DNA of 64,000 nt from a candidate division KSB1 bacterium (GTDB lineage: Bacteria > Zhuqueibacterota > Zhuqueibacteria > Zhuqueibacterales > Zhuqueibacteraceae): contig JAPDPX010000004.1 of assembly GCA_034506255.1 (NCBI GenBank), forward strand, positions 62,001 to 126,000. Direction: 5' to 3'. The position numbers and the translations under genes are program-made. This document shows, piece by piece, positions 18,852-29,301 of this stretch. The notes beneath the pieces are model-generated. The model was given only the letters and a program-made list of their open reading frames with translations. It had not been told where the DNA came from and searched no databases. Every line of letters starts with the position of its first letter. Positions within the stretch are counted from its first letter, which is position 1.

Positions 18852-19021
18852 CCCCCGCAAATGGACTCCCACGGATCAGCTTTTTCCGTGGGCGTTCTGT
18901 TTTCGTGGACGGATGCTGTCGCTGTGCGCAATAGAATCGCTGGTTGGGCGAAGGTGCCGTTTTTTCCTCCCGCGAAAATGGGCTCCCACGAAACGGTTTG
19001 GGTGGGAGTTTTGTTTGTGTG
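18852..19021. repeat. Two copies of a short palindromic hairpin repeat
   Basis: Bases 18852-18912 and 18967-19021 each have a C-rich start (CCCGC-AAA), CTCCCACG, a short loop with TTT, the pairing strand CGTGGG or GGTGGGAG, and a TTTCGTGG or TTTGTGTG tail. The same unit lies inside the large repeats at 17499-17556 and 26142-26200. The copy at 18967-19021 could also end transcripts coming from the barrel gene. Confidence 0.65.
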
Positions 19022-19083
19022 AGAGGGTTTGCCTTGCAGCATTTGTGGTGAAATGAAGCACGGGGCGGCGCCCTGGAAAACAT

Positions 19084-20172
19084 CTATTCCGGGCTGTCCT
19101 GCAGATGCTCGCGGGCAATGGCCGCCCATTCGCCCGAGGGATCGAGCTGCAAATAACGCTGCCATTGCATGCGCGCCGCCTCCCGCATGCCGAGTTTCTC
19201 ATAAACCACGGCGAGGTTGAAAATCGCGGGTTCATATTCGGGGAAGAGGGTGAGGGCGCGCTGATAAAGTTGCAGTGCCTTGCCGGTCTCCCCCAACTCA
19301 TCGTAGAGGTTGGCGAGATTGTAGCAGACGAGATGGTTGTTCTCATCCACCGCCTGCGCGCGTTCGAGCAGCTCCGCCGCCCGCGGCAGTTCGCGGCGGT
19401 GACAGTGAATGTTGGCGAGATTGATCAGGGCTTCGACAAAATCCGGCTTCATGGCGAGCGCGTTTTCATAGGCGGCAATGGCCTGATCGTAGGTTTCGGG
19501 ATTGCCATCCGCTGCATAACCCAGGTGGTACCAGTCTTCCGCGGTGCGCGGCAGCTCGGTGACGGCGGGTTTGGGGGTGAGCGCCACCACCGCGCCTTTG
19601 GGCTTGTACTCTTCGAACTCGAGCACCGTCTGCGGCGAGGGTTGCCGGCCGGCCAGAATGCGCTGCGCGATCGTGCGCAGGGGCAGTTTCTGTTGGAGCA
19701 GCTCGTCGATTTGCCGGAAGGTGAGCAGATCTTTGAACTCGTAGTAGTGTTCGGCGTTGGTTTTGACCGCGGGCGTGAACAGGCCCCAATGCGCGAAGTA
19801 ACGCACCAGATCCGGCCGCAGCCGCGGAAACACGCGTTGAATGCGGGCCAGGGAATAGAATTTTTTCTCGAGTGCGGCTCTGCTTTCCTGGCCGGTCATT
19901 TCGAGGAATTCGGCTTCGGAGAGAATGCGGATACGGCCGCCGCTGGCATTGATCGCCTCCGCACGCTTGAGCTTGTTGCTCTTCACGATGTTGGCGAGAT
20001 AGCCCTCCTCGCCGATCACCAGCATGGTGGTTTCCCTGGTGACGCGCGGCGGCGCCTGGCCGCCCAGGCGGCGCACCAATTCCTGCGCCTGCCGTCGTGA
20101 AAATGCGAAGAGCTTGCCCGTAAACACCACCACGGCGCCGGCAAGAAGTTTGGAGTCAGCGTGATTGGACAT
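19084..20172 (-). CDS. BRCT domain, MerR-like helix-turn-helix and TPR protein
   Basis: The 362-aa product starts with a BRCT domain (about 8-95: LAGAVVVFTGKLFAFSRRQA, LVRRLGGQAPPRVTRETTML, ILSEAEFLEM), as in NAD-dependent DNA ligase. A segment like the MerR winged helix follows, about 125-185 (RYFAHWGLFTPAVKTNAEHY, YEFKDLLTFRQIDELLQQ, LPLRTIAQRIL). The C-terminus has four or more TPR units (about 215-355). BRCT domains bind phosphopeptides or DNA ends and TPRs bind proteins, so an adaptor role in DNA damage or regulation is plausible but unproven. It lies downstream of Ku on the same strand, though a terminator stands between them. Confidence 0.8.
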   Translation of the reverse strand: MSNHADSKLLAGAVVVFTGKLFAFSRRQAQELVRRLGGQAPPRVTRETTMLVIGEEGYLANIVKSNKLKRAEAINASGGRIRILSEAEFLEMTGQESRAALEKKFYSLARIQRVFPRLRPDLVRYFAHWGLFTPAVKTNAEHYYEFKDLLTFRQIDELLQQKLPLRTIAQRILAGRQPSPQTVLEFEEYKPKGAVVALTPKPAVTELPRTAEDWYHLGYAADGNPETYDQAIAAYENALAMKPDFVEALINLANIHCHRRELPRAAELLERAQAVDENNHLVCYNLANLYDELGETGKALQLYQRALTLFPEYEPAIFNLAVVYEKLGMREAARMQWQRYLQLDPSGEWAAIAREHLQDSPE

Positions 20173-20217
20173 GTCCTGGCATCAGCTCCCTTCCTCCAGA
20201 TGGGCCTGACATGAAAA

Positions 20218-20247
20218 AACCACACGGATCCTTATCTCCATGTGGTT
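20218..20247 (-). terminator. Rho-independent terminator after ku
   Basis: On the minus strand, AACCACATGG and CCGTGTGGTT pair around a short loop and are followed by TTTTTT. It lies 64 bp after the ku stop and before the BRCT/TPR gene. Confidence 0.75.
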
Positions 20248-20310
20248 GGTGGTTGCGCCCGTACCGCCAATGAGAAGTGGCGAGTCGAATTTGTCGTGTC
20301 GCGGGAGAGG

Positions 20311-21141
20311 TTATTCCTCATCCGTGCCGGTTTTGCGGCGCGGTTTTTTGGCAACCGGCGGTGCTTTTTCCATGCCGCGGCGGACGGTTCCGCCGTTGCC
20401 CGACAACGGCGAGGCATAGGTGGCAGCCCTCTCCACTTCCTTCATCTGGGCAGCAGCCTGCAGCCTGGCAACCTTCTCCTTGATCAGGGCCAGCAGTTTT
20501 TCCTGATACCCATCCTTGAAATTTTTGGCGCGGAATTTTTTGGTGTGTTTGTCGATCAGGGCGGCCGCCATTTGAATGCCCTCTTTGTTTTTCTTGAGGC
20601 CGCCGTTGACCTCGTCGAGTTGGGCGGTATCCCGCAGTTCATTGTCATAGCGCAGCGTCGAGACAACGATGAGATTCTCCCGCACCCATAACGCCACCAA
20701 CTGCTGCTTGCGGTTCATTACCATTTGTCCGATCCCGAATTTGCCGGAGGGGCGCATGGCTTCGCGCAGATTGCAGAAGGCCTCGGCCGCCAGCGGGCCG
20801 TCGGGCGCCAGATAATAGGGCGTGTCGAAGCGCAGCGGTTCGAGCGCGGCCTGCTCCACGAAGAAGAAGATTTGCAGCGTGCGTTGCGTTTTGGGCGCGA
20901 GCGCCTCCAGCTCGGCTTCGCTCAGGGTGACGAACTTGCCGGCTTCGTATTCATAGCCCTTGATGAGTTCATCCTCGAGCACCGGCCCGTGCAGCGGGCA
21001 GCGCTTTTCATATTTGATCTTGGACAGACAGGGCGCGTGCAGCAGGTTGAGCGAAATCTCGTGCGCTTGCGTCGCCGAGTAAATTTTTACCGGAAAGTCG
21101 AACAGGCTGAATTGCAGCCGGCCGGTCCACAGCGCTCGCAT
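20311..21141 (-). CDS. ku: Non-homologous end-joining protein Ku
   Basis: The 276-aa product is a full-length bacterial Ku, a homodimeric ring that binds double-strand DNA ends and recruits LigD. Family marks are MRALWTGRLQFSLFDFPVKI, NLLHAPCLSKIKYEKRCPLH, GYEYEAGKFVTLSEAELEAL, IFFFVEQAALEPLRFDTPYY and ALWVRENLIVVSTLRY. The C-terminus is a short basic tail (KKPRRKTGTDEE) like the DNA-binding or LigD-interacting tails of other Ku proteins. An AAGGAG site lies 9 nt before the ATG. No ligase D or other NHEJ gene is in the window. Confidence 0.95.
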   Translation of the reverse strand: MRALWTGRLQFSLFDFPVKIYSATQAHEISLNLLHAPCLSKIKYEKRCPLHGPVLEDELIKGYEYEAGKFVTLSEAELEALAPKTQRTLQIFFFVEQAALEPLRFDTPYYLAPDGPLAAEAFCNLREAMRPSGKFGIGQMVMNRKQQLVALWVRENLIVVSTLRYDNELRDTAQLDEVNGGLKKNKEGIQMAAALIDKHTKKFRAKNFKDGYQEKLLALIKEKVARLQAAAQMKEVERAATYASPLSGNGGTVRRGMEKAPPVAKKPRRKTGTDEE

Positions 21142-21336
21142 GGGTCGGTCTCCTTCGGGTTGGCGATTTTAAGGGAGAATATACCACAGCACGCGCAAGC
21201 AGCGGAAAATCCGCCATGATGGTACAGAAAAGCCTTCAGGATGTCAAGCGGGAATTTCCACGCTGGCGGTGGCGCGCTGTGGCCGCCGCCACCGTGGGCT
21301 GGCATCGTCGCGGAACCAAAGCCGTGCCGCGCCGGC

Positions 21337-22731
<1,395 letters not shown>

Positions 22732-23054
22732 GTTGTTGGCGCTCCACGAGTCACTCCGCCCTGCCGGGTCTCTGGTTGGGGGCAGCGAGGCCGTGCGTCA
22801 GCTCGCGGCCCATCCTCACATCGAAAATCCCGGGCTGGCCGGGATGACCCACGAACTGCACGAATCATGCCCGGGAGCATTGCGGGTGTATCACCGCCTT
22901 GTAACGGTTTTGCTTCACAGGATCAGCAACAGCCCGGGTGTTGCATGGAACTTCCCACCCAGTGTGTTGCATGCCACGGTGCAGTCGCGGCGGAGCTGTC
23001 CTGATTTCTCCCGCGGGGTTCGAGTTTTTCATGGCATCCTTTCATGCCGCAGCG
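22732..23054. other. 323-bp gap between kinase and response-regulator genes
   Basis: No gene, promoter or hairpin that I can support. Two-component partners are usually closer, so a separate promoter for the regulator may lie here. Confidence 0.4.
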
Positions 23055-24494
23055 TCAAACATCGCTCGATTTTCCGCCCGCAGCCGGCGGTTCCTGCGGC
23101 AGGGTCAACCGGAAGTGCGCGCCCTTCTTGCTCGGTACCAATTCAATGTGGCCGCCGTTCAATTCGGCAAAACGGCGCACCAACGCCAGACCCAGGCCGC
23201 TGCCCTGTGGCCGCGTGGTGAAAAAAGGTTCGAAGATTTTTTCCCGCAATTCAGGCGCCACCCCGGGGCCGCTGTCTTTGATTGAGAGTTGGAGACGGCC
23301 GTGTGCTGCTGCGGCACTGATTTCAAGCTCACCGCTGCCGTTCATGGCCTCGATGGCATTGCCCGCGAGATTGAGCACCATGCGGCGTAACTGCTCTTCA
23401 TCCACCAGCGCGGAGGCGGTGGCGGCCACGCGCAGCCGCCAGGTCACAGCCGGATGCAGACTGTGCAAGTGGGTGTGCACGTCTTCGATGATCGGGCGCA
23501 CGCGCACCTGCTGCCGGACACTCGGCCGCGGCCGGGCATAATCGAGAAAATCGCGCACGGTGTTTTCCAGCCGCCGCACTTCGGCGCGAATGCGCTGCAC
23601 CTGCGGCTTGAGCGCTGCCGGCGCGTCGCTCTCCAGCATGCCGGCAAACAACTCGATGCCGCCGAGCGGATTACGAATCTCATGCGCCACGCCGGCCAGC
23701 ATCAGGTGCAGGTTTTGTTCGCGGTTGACGATCGCGGTGTGCATTTGCTGCATGGTCTGCGCCAGAAAGCGAATCTCCTCGGTGCCCTTCACCTCGAACG
23801 ACACGGAGGGTGCGCCGTGGCCGATGGCTTGCGCTGCCGCGCGCAAGCGCTCCAGCGGCGACGTCAGGCGTTGCGCAAAGATGATGCCGCTGAGTGCGGC
23901 CGCCAGCAGGCCGAGCGCGGCTATGCTCCACAACACCCGCTGCATCTCGGCGACGGCAGCAAGACTGGCGGCGCTGCCTTCGATGCCCACCAGTGCGCGC
24001 ACCTCCCCGCCCTCGGTGAGCGGTGCATAGGCCGCTTTGAAGGGCCGTTGCTGCGCATCAAAGAACAGTTTCGCCGCACATGGCCAGCCGTGCCAGGCAC
24101 GCATCATTTCCTCCCGATCGAAACGCAGCCGCACATATTCGCTGCCAATGGCCAGCTCGCTGCGACTGTCAAACAGCAGGCGGGAGTCGCGATCGCAGAT
24201 CACCAAACGGTTGAGTTTGCCCGCCGCCAGCAGGGGCGCGCAAGCCTGCCGCAGCGCCTGCACGGTGCGTGAGGCTTCATCGCCGGGAACCAGGCTGATG
24301 ACCGGGGTCACGCCGCTGGCAGAGGCAACGAGTTGTGCGCCGCTGACCGCCAGCGCCACCAGTTTGTCAGCCAGCTCGCTTTCGATCTGGGCGCGCATGC
24401 GTCCGTGCAGATAAAAACCCGCCAGCGCCAGCAGCGTGCCCACCTGTAGAATGAGAAAGAGAATGAGTTGTGTGCGAATGCGTGGACGGAACAT
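23055..24494 (-). CDS. Membrane sensor histidine kinase
   Basis: The 479-aa product has a first transmembrane helix (about 8-28, QLILFLILQVGTLLALAGFY), an extracytoplasmic sensor of about 155 residues and a second helix (about 187-208). HAMP follows, then HisKA with phospho-acceptor His271 (MLAGVAHEIRNPLGG), and an HATPase_c domain with N box LAGNAIEAM, G1 DSGPGV, F box EPFFTT and G2 GSGLGLAL. This is the NtrB/ZraS-like type that pairs with NtrC regulators, matching the neighbour downstream. I chose ATG 24494 because the two helices then lie in normal positions. The frame stays open to 24677, but that extension would overlap the upstream gene. Confidence 0.9.
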   Translation of the reverse strand: MFRPRIRTQLILFLILQVGTLLALAGFYLHGRMRAQIESELADKLVALAVSGAQLVASASGVTPVISLVPGDEASRTVQALRQACAPLLAAGKLNRLVICDRDSRLLFDSRSELAIGSEYVRLRFDREEMMRAWHGWPCAAKLFFDAQQRPFKAAYAPLTEGGEVRALVGIEGSAASLAAVAEMQRVLWSIAALGLLAAALSGIIFAQRLTSPLERLRAAAQAIGHGAPSVSFEVKGTEEIRFLAQTMQQMHTAIVNREQNLHLMLAGVAHEIRNPLGGIELFAGMLESDAPAALKPQVQRIRAEVRRLENTVRDFLDYARPRPSVRQQVRVRPIIEDVHTHLHSLHPAVTWRLRVAATASALVDEEQLRRMVLNLAGNAIEAMNGSGELEISAAAAHGRLQLSIKDSGPGVAPELREKIFEPFFTTRPQGSGLGLALVRRFAELNGGHIELVPSKKGAHFRLTLPQEPPAAGGKSSDV

Positions 24495-24645
24495 GAGCTC
24501 AGATGCCAGTTGCCGCCATGCCGCGCGGGCGGCTGAAAAGAACGGCTGGCGGCGTGCTGCGACTGAAAAAAACACCGCGCCGTCGCAAGGCTGGCTAAAA
24601 AGAAGCACATGCCATGCAGGAATCCGGCCACCGGCCAGCCGGGCT

Positions 24646-25131
24646 TCACGGGCTGCCGGCAGCATGGCGGCGGCCAAAGATCAAATACAATCCCGCCAGG
24701 ATCAACACCACCGGCCAGTAGGCCCGCAACTCCGAAAACGGACCAAAAATGATCAGGAAGAGCGCAGCCATGCCGGTCAGGATGATGCCGGGAAGCAGCA
24801 GCCCGCGCTCGCGCCCGCCGAGAAAGTACATCAGGAGAAAACCCATACCCGGGCCAAGAATGAAGATCGGCCACAGGCTGCCCATGTGATCCCAGCGCCC
24901 GCTCCAGGTGCAGTAAAGAAAAAGCAGACCCTGACTGATCAGGATGGCGGCCGGCATGAGGAAGCCGTAGTACCGCCGGTTGGACAGGTAGGGAAACAGA
25001 AAGATCACGCCGCCGATGATGAGCCACAGCGGCCACCATTCCTCCCAGTACATTCTGACAACATTCCCCGCCAGAAAAGCCAGGCCCAGCACAATCAGCA
25101 GGCCGCCAGCGACCAAAGATGAACGATTCAT
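24646..25131 (-). CDS. Small integral membrane protein (LiaF/DUF5668-like)
   Basis: The 161-aa product is almost entirely hydrophobic, with five predicted membrane helices: SLVAGGLLIVLGLAFLAGNV, PLWLIIGGVIFLFPYL, YGFLMPAAILISQGLLFLY, PIFILGPGMGFLLMYFL and LLPGIILTGMAALFLIIFG, plus a last one ending AGLYLIFGRR. The repeated (L/I)xxGxxxLxxN pattern recalls DUF5668/LiaF-type membrane domains. ATG 25131 has GAGGGT 8 nt upstream. It lies upstream of the kinase on the same strand and may be co-transcribed, which could mean a sensing link, but this is inference. Confidence 0.7.
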   Translation of the reverse strand: MNRSSLVAGGLLIVLGLAFLAGNVVRMYWEEWWPLWLIIGGVIFLFPYLSNRRYYGFLMPAAILISQGLLFLYCTWSGRWDHMGSLWPIFILGPGMGFLLMYFLGGRERGLLLPGIILTGMAALFLIIFGPFSELRAYWPVVLILAGLYLIFGRRHAAGSP

Positions 25132-25522
25132 GATACGACCCTCGCAACCGGCATGACTACCGTTTTGGTTTGATGGGTGTCCGTTCCTCGTCGCACACTC
25201 GTCAAGAAATCCTGTGGCCACGGCCCGTTCGATGCGATAAAAGGCCCGTTGCCTGCGCAGCGCTCGTCGCAATGAAAAGCCCGAAGTCGCCGGGATGGAA
25301 TATTTTCGAACCGGCACGTCGCGCAGCACCCGCAATTAAGGGAAAGGCCTTTTGAATGTCAAGCAGCTTCTTGCCGCACTGCCGGCCGGATGCGTTGCTG
25401 CTGCTTGCATTTGGCCGGTTGCCGGGCTATATTGCGCCGCAAAAAACCGGCTGTCACGCCGGCGGCACGCCCCGCGGCGCGCTGCGAGGAGGTTCACCCC
25501 CTCAGTTCGTCGAGGCCCCAGC
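25132..25522. other. 391-bp divergent intergenic region
   Basis: It separates the minus-strand membrane-protein gene from the plus-strand flavin reductase. Apart from the promoter at 25405-25433 I see no further signal. Confidence 0.5.
25405..25433 (+). promoter_or_regulatory. Promoter for the flavin reductase gene
   Basis: TTGCAT (25405-25410), a 17-bp spacer, and TATATT (25428-25433), followed by GCGCCGC. Predicted start is about 25440, leaving a leader of about 80 nt. Confidence 0.6.
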
Positions 25523-25999
25523 ATGATTGCAGAGCACGAATTCCGCCAGGTGATGGGCAGATTTGCCACCGGCGTCACAATTGTGACCACGCGCGCCGGC
25601 GGGATCATTCACGGCCTGACGGCCAACGCTTTCTGCTCGGTGTCGCTGGCACCGCCGCTGGTTTTGGTGTGCGTGAACAAGGCGGCGCAAAGTCATGATC
25701 TGATCCGGCAGGGTGGCTGCTTTGCGGTGAGCATTCTCGCTGCGTCACAGCGTGCCGCGGCTCGACGCTTTGCACGCGAAGAACTGCCGGCGCGCGAGCG
25801 CTTTGCCGATCTCCGGTTGCGCACCGCCATCACCGGCGCGCCGATTTTGGAGGAATGTCTGGCCTGGCTGGACTGCCGGCTGGTGGCAACGCATGAAGGC
25901 GGTGATCACACGATTTTCGTCGGTGAAGTTGTCGCGCTGGGCCAGAATGCGGACCTGCCGCCGTTGCTTTACTTCCGCGGCAGTTATCATACGCTGTGA
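25523..25999 (+). CDS. Flavin reductase-family protein (FMN-binding split barrel)
   Basis: The 158-aa product has the flavin_reduct pattern: FRQVMGRFATGVTIVTTRAG, HGLTANAFCSVSLAPPLVLV, CVNKAAQSHDLI, FAVSILAASQ, and a late acidic and histidine region EGGDHTIFVGEVVALG ending YFRGSYHTL. Such proteins use NAD(P)H to reduce FMN or FAD, often for a two-component monooxygenase; no oxygenase is nearby. I start at ATG 25523, because the upstream in-frame extension contains the promoter. Confidence 0.85.
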   Translation: MIAEHEFRQVMGRFATGVTIVTTRAGGIIHGLTANAFCSVSLAPPLVLVCVNKAAQSHDLIRQGGCFAVSILAASQRAAARRFAREELPARERFADLRLRTAITGAPILEECLAWLDCRLVATHEGGDHTIFVGEVVALGQNADLPPLLYFRGSYHTL

Positions 26000-26623
26000 G
26001 CCGGACATGGCTTTTGCGAGCGGGAAAGCAAGCACGCCGTCAGTTATTCTGTTCGAAGTCGAGCAAGACTTTTTTCATATGCAGAGACTCTGATTGCGAA
26101 ATTCTCCCTTTTGCCAAAGGTGTCATGGCTTCTCTCCTCCCCCCACGAAAACGAACTCCCATGAAATGGCTTTTTCCGTAGGGATTTCTGCTTTCGTGGG
26201 CGGATTGTTTGTGTTTGATCCCGACACTAAAGGTTGAATCGCTGTCCCGCTGCCTGAATTTTACATGCTGGCTTGCTCTTGTCCGGAAGAAATGGCGTGT
26301 GTGACGTGCACCCCTGCCGGAGTTGACCGCACGTTGGCCTGCAAAATTTTTCATGCCCCACCCCGTGGATGGTTGGGCGTCGCGATCAAATCGGCGTTCC
26401 TCGCGGAGGGGATCAATCTGAGTGCAAAATCAGGTTGCCTCTGCGTTCATCGGCGAAAATCTGTGTTGTGAAGAAGTTCACGGGCATGATCGTTTTTCCG
26501 CGTGATTTGCATGCCGCGCGCGGCAGCCCCCCATGATGAAAATGAACTTTCGTCGTCGGGTCCGCCCCTGAAACGTCTCTTCACAGAAGCATTTTGGTGG
26601 TAACCTGAAACGGAGCCTTGATC
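26000..26623. other. Gene-free region filled by the interspersed repeat
   Basis: It is occupied mostly by the inverted repeat copy (26041-26437). The rest (26440-26623) is the leader of the nucleotidase gene and shows no clear signal. Confidence 0.6.
26041..26437 (-). repeat. Interspersed repeat, full copy in inverted orientation
   Basis: On the minus strand it has the same block order as 17263-17653, including the CCCACGAAAA palindrome at 26142-26200. It inserts between the flavin reductase and nucleotidase genes without breaking either. Confidence 0.75.
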
Positions 26624-28135
26624 ATGTGGAAACGCCTTTTCCGGCGGGAATGGTTGCCGGCCCTGCTCGTCGCCCTGTCTGCCTGTGCCGGTCCGGCGAA
26701 TCTGGCCAGACGCGAGGCCGGCGCCGCGATCACGCTGCTGCAAATCAATGATCTCTACGAACTCACGCCGGTGAGCGGCGGCAAGGAGGGCGGCCTAGCG
26801 CGGCTGGCCACGCTGCGGCGCCAATTACAACAGCACAATCCCAACACTTTCATGATTCTTGCCGGTGATCTGCTCAGCCCCTCGGCGCTCGGCACCGCCG
26901 TGGTGGAAGGCGAGCGGCTGGCCGGCCGGCAGATGGTGGCGGTGCTCAATGCCATCGGGCTGGACTTTTGCACTTTCGGCAACCATGAATTCGATCTGAA
27001 GGAGGAGGCGTTCCGCAAACGCCTGGCCGAGTCGCGCTTCACCTGGTTTTCCAGCAATGTGTTCGACCGTGACGGCCGGCCGTTTCCGGGTGTCGCTGAA
27101 AATGTGCGCTTCACCGTCGTCACTGCCGCGCAACAGCACGTGCGCGTGGGCCTGTTCGGCGTGACCATGACGAAGAACAAGCCCGATTATGTCAGCTTCA
27201 GCGATCCGCTGGCGACGGCGCGACAACAGGTGGCCAGGCTGCGCGGGCAGGTGGATATTCTGATTGCGGTCACGCATCTTCCGCTGGAAGATGACCTCGC
27301 CCTGGCGCAGGCGCTGCCGGAGATCGACTTGATCCTGGGCGGGCACGAACATGAGAACGTGCAAGTTTGGCGCGGCCCGGACTTCACCCCGGTTTTCAAG
27401 GCGGATGCCAACGTGCGCTCGGTTTACGTTCACGAGCTGCATTATGACCCAGCCGCCAGGCAGGTGCGGATCAATTCACGCCTGCAGCCCATCACCGACA
27501 GGATTGCAGAGGATCCGGCGGCGAGGGTCGAAGTGCAGAAATGGGTGGCGGTGGCTTTTGCCGCTTTTCGCCAGATGGGTTTTGCCCCGGAGAAACTTGT
27601 GGTCAATTCGCCGGTCGAGCTCGATGGCCGGGAGGCCGTGGTGCGCAACCACCCCGGTCTGCTGACCGATTTGATCGCCGCCTCTTTTCTGCGCGCCGCG
27701 CCCGAAGCGGAACTGGCGCTGTTCAACGGCGGTTCGATCCGCATCGACGATGTGCTGCCGGCCGGCCCGATCACCGAATATGACATCATTCGTCTTCTGC
27801 CCTTTGGCGGCAATCTCGCGCTGGTGGAAATGACCGGTGAGCTGCTCGCCAGGGTGTTGGAGCAGGGCCGCAAGAACAAAGGCAGTGGCGGCTATTTGCA
27901 CACCGCCAACGTGAGTTGGGACGAAGGGCGGGGCCGCTGGCGCATCAAGGGCAACGAGCTGGACCCCGGCCACCGCTACAAGGTGGCGAGCAGTGATTTT
28001 CTGATCAGCGGAAATGAACAGGGCCTGGACTATTTGCAGCGCAGCAATCCCGGCCTCACCGTTTTGAATGAAAAGGTGGCGGAGATTCGCCGGGCATTTA
28101 TTCTCCATCTACAGGAGACCTACGGCACGCGGTAG
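26624..28135 (+). CDS. Lipoprotein 5'-nucleotidase / 2',3'-cyclic phosphodiesterase (UshA family)
   Basis: The 503-aa product has a lipobox (LLVALSACAG, Cys about 20). A calcineurin-like metallophosphatase domain covers about 35-270: LLQINDLYELTPV, ILAGDLLSPS, FGNHEFDL, IAVTHLPLEDD and LGGHEHEN. The 5'-nucleotidase C-terminal domain covers about 310-490: NHPGLLTDLIAAS, LFNGGSIRIDD and ITEYDIIRLLPFGGNL. The usual first motif NDxH reads NDLY here, a variant seen in a sublineage of the family. It should hydrolyse nucleotides or cyclic nucleotides in the periplasm. CGGAG lies 9 nt before ATG 26624. Confidence 0.9.
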   Translation: MWKRLFRREWLPALLVALSACAGPANLARREAGAAITLLQINDLYELTPVSGGKEGGLARLATLRRQLQQHNPNTFMILAGDLLSPSALGTAVVEGERLAGRQMVAVLNAIGLDFCTFGNHEFDLKEEAFRKRLAESRFTWFSSNVFDRDGRPFPGVAENVRFTVVTAAQQHVRVGLFGVTMTKNKPDYVSFSDPLATARQQVARLRGQVDILIAVTHLPLEDDLALAQALPEIDLILGGHEHENVQVWRGPDFTPVFKADANVRSVYVHELHYDPAARQVRINSRLQPITDRIAEDPAARVEVQKWVAVAFAAFRQMGFAPEKLVVNSPVELDGREAVVRNHPGLLTDLIAASFLRAAPEAELALFNGGSIRIDDVLPAGPITEYDIIRLLPFGGNLALVEMTGELLARVLEQGRKNKGSGGYLHTANVSWDEGRGRWRIKGNELDPGHRYKVASSDFLISGNEQGLDYLQRSNPGLTVLNEKVAEIRRAFILHLQETYGTR

Positions 28136-28409
28136 GGCCCGTGCTCTATTGTGAAAATTTCCGTCCCAACAAGTTCCTCCCCCGGCTGAGCAGGATTTCC
28201 CCAACGACGGGTGTCGAGTCCCCGGGAATCTCATGCAACGGCCGGATCATCGCGGGAAAATTTACTCAAAAAAGTTCACGATTTCGGATGAACTCTAAAA
28301 AGTTTTGCATTATTTGCGGCAGCGCCCTATTTTGTCGCGCTTTCCCGCCCGTTGCGCCGGGGAAGCAGAAGATGCCATCGTCAGGAGTTTTTGCCCTTCC
28401 CGGCCACCC

Positions 28410-29159
28410 ATGAAACTTATTTCCTGGAATGTCAACGGCATTCGTGCCGTGCTCAAAAAGAATTTTGTGGACTTCGTGCAGACTGCCGCGCCGGAGGTAT
28501 TGTGCGTTCAGGAAACCAAAGCCGGGCCCGAGCAAGTGAGTCTTGCCCTGCCGGGCTATCAACAATTTTGGAACACCGCGGAAAAGAAGGGTTATGCCGG
28601 CACCGCCATCTTCACCAAAATCACGCCACTTGCGGTGCACCCCGGCATGGGGGTGGCGGAGCATGATCGCGAAGGCCGTGTGCTCACCGCGGAATTCAGC
28701 GATTTCTTTTTGGTCAATGTCTACACCCCCAATGCCAAGCGCGACCTCTCCCGCCTGGCGTACCGCATGCAATGGGACGCTGATTTTTTGAAGTTTCTCA
28801 CGCGGCTGGAGCGCAGGAAGCCGGTGATCTTTTGCGGTGATTTAAACGTGGCGCATAGCGAGATTGATCTCGCCAATCCCAGGGCCAATGTCGGCAATCA
28901 CGGCTTCACCCCGGAGGAACGCGCAGGATTCGATAATTTCATCAAAAAAGGATTCCTCGACACCTTTCGCGAGTTCAACCGGGAGGGGGGACATTACACT
29001 TGGTGGAGCCAGATCGGCAACGCCCGCCGTCGCAACGTGGGCTGGCGCATCGATTATTTTTGCATCTCGGCGGCCCTGCGGCCACGTTTGCAGGCGGCAT
29101 TCATCCTCCCGGAGGTGACGGGATCAGATCATTGTCCGGTGGGCATCATCATTACTTGA
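28410..29159 (+). CDS. xth: Exodeoxyribonuclease III (AP endonuclease)
   Basis: The 249-aa product is full length for the ExoIII/APE1 family, which cuts DNA at abasic sites in base-excision repair. Catalytic marks are present: ISWNVNGIRAV, QETK (metal-binding Glu), GDLNVAHSEIDLANP (Asp and Asn), WWSQ, GWRIDYF and the catalytic SDHCP. I start at ATG 28410 because the conserved N-terminus MKLISWNVNG begins there. The 274 bp upstream hold no other gene. Confidence 0.95.
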   Translation: MKLISWNVNGIRAVLKKNFVDFVQTAAPEVLCVQETKAGPEQVSLALPGYQQFWNTAEKKGYAGTAIFTKITPLAVHPGMGVAEHDREGRVLTAEFSDFFLVNVYTPNAKRDLSRLAYRMQWDADFLKFLTRLERRKPVIFCGDLNVAHSEIDLANPRANVGNHGFTPEERAGFDNFIKKGFLDTFREFNREGGHYTWWSQIGNARRRNVGWRIDYFCISAALRPRLQAAFILPEVTGSDHCPVGIIIT

Positions 29160-29301
29160 AGCTGCCGCCCCGGGCGAGGCAACGCCGGACCCGGAACGCC
29201 GGCCGCCATGAAAACTGCGGAGACGCTGAAGCTCCGCTCAGGCTGTTGCCGGAAGATTGATCGCGCAGGAACATTCCATATTTACCGCAACCCGAACAAG
29301 C

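Noticed and set aside
18130..19083. Minus-strand open frame of 317 codons
   Set aside because: It runs over the small barrel gene and the palindromic repeats, with no recognisable domain.
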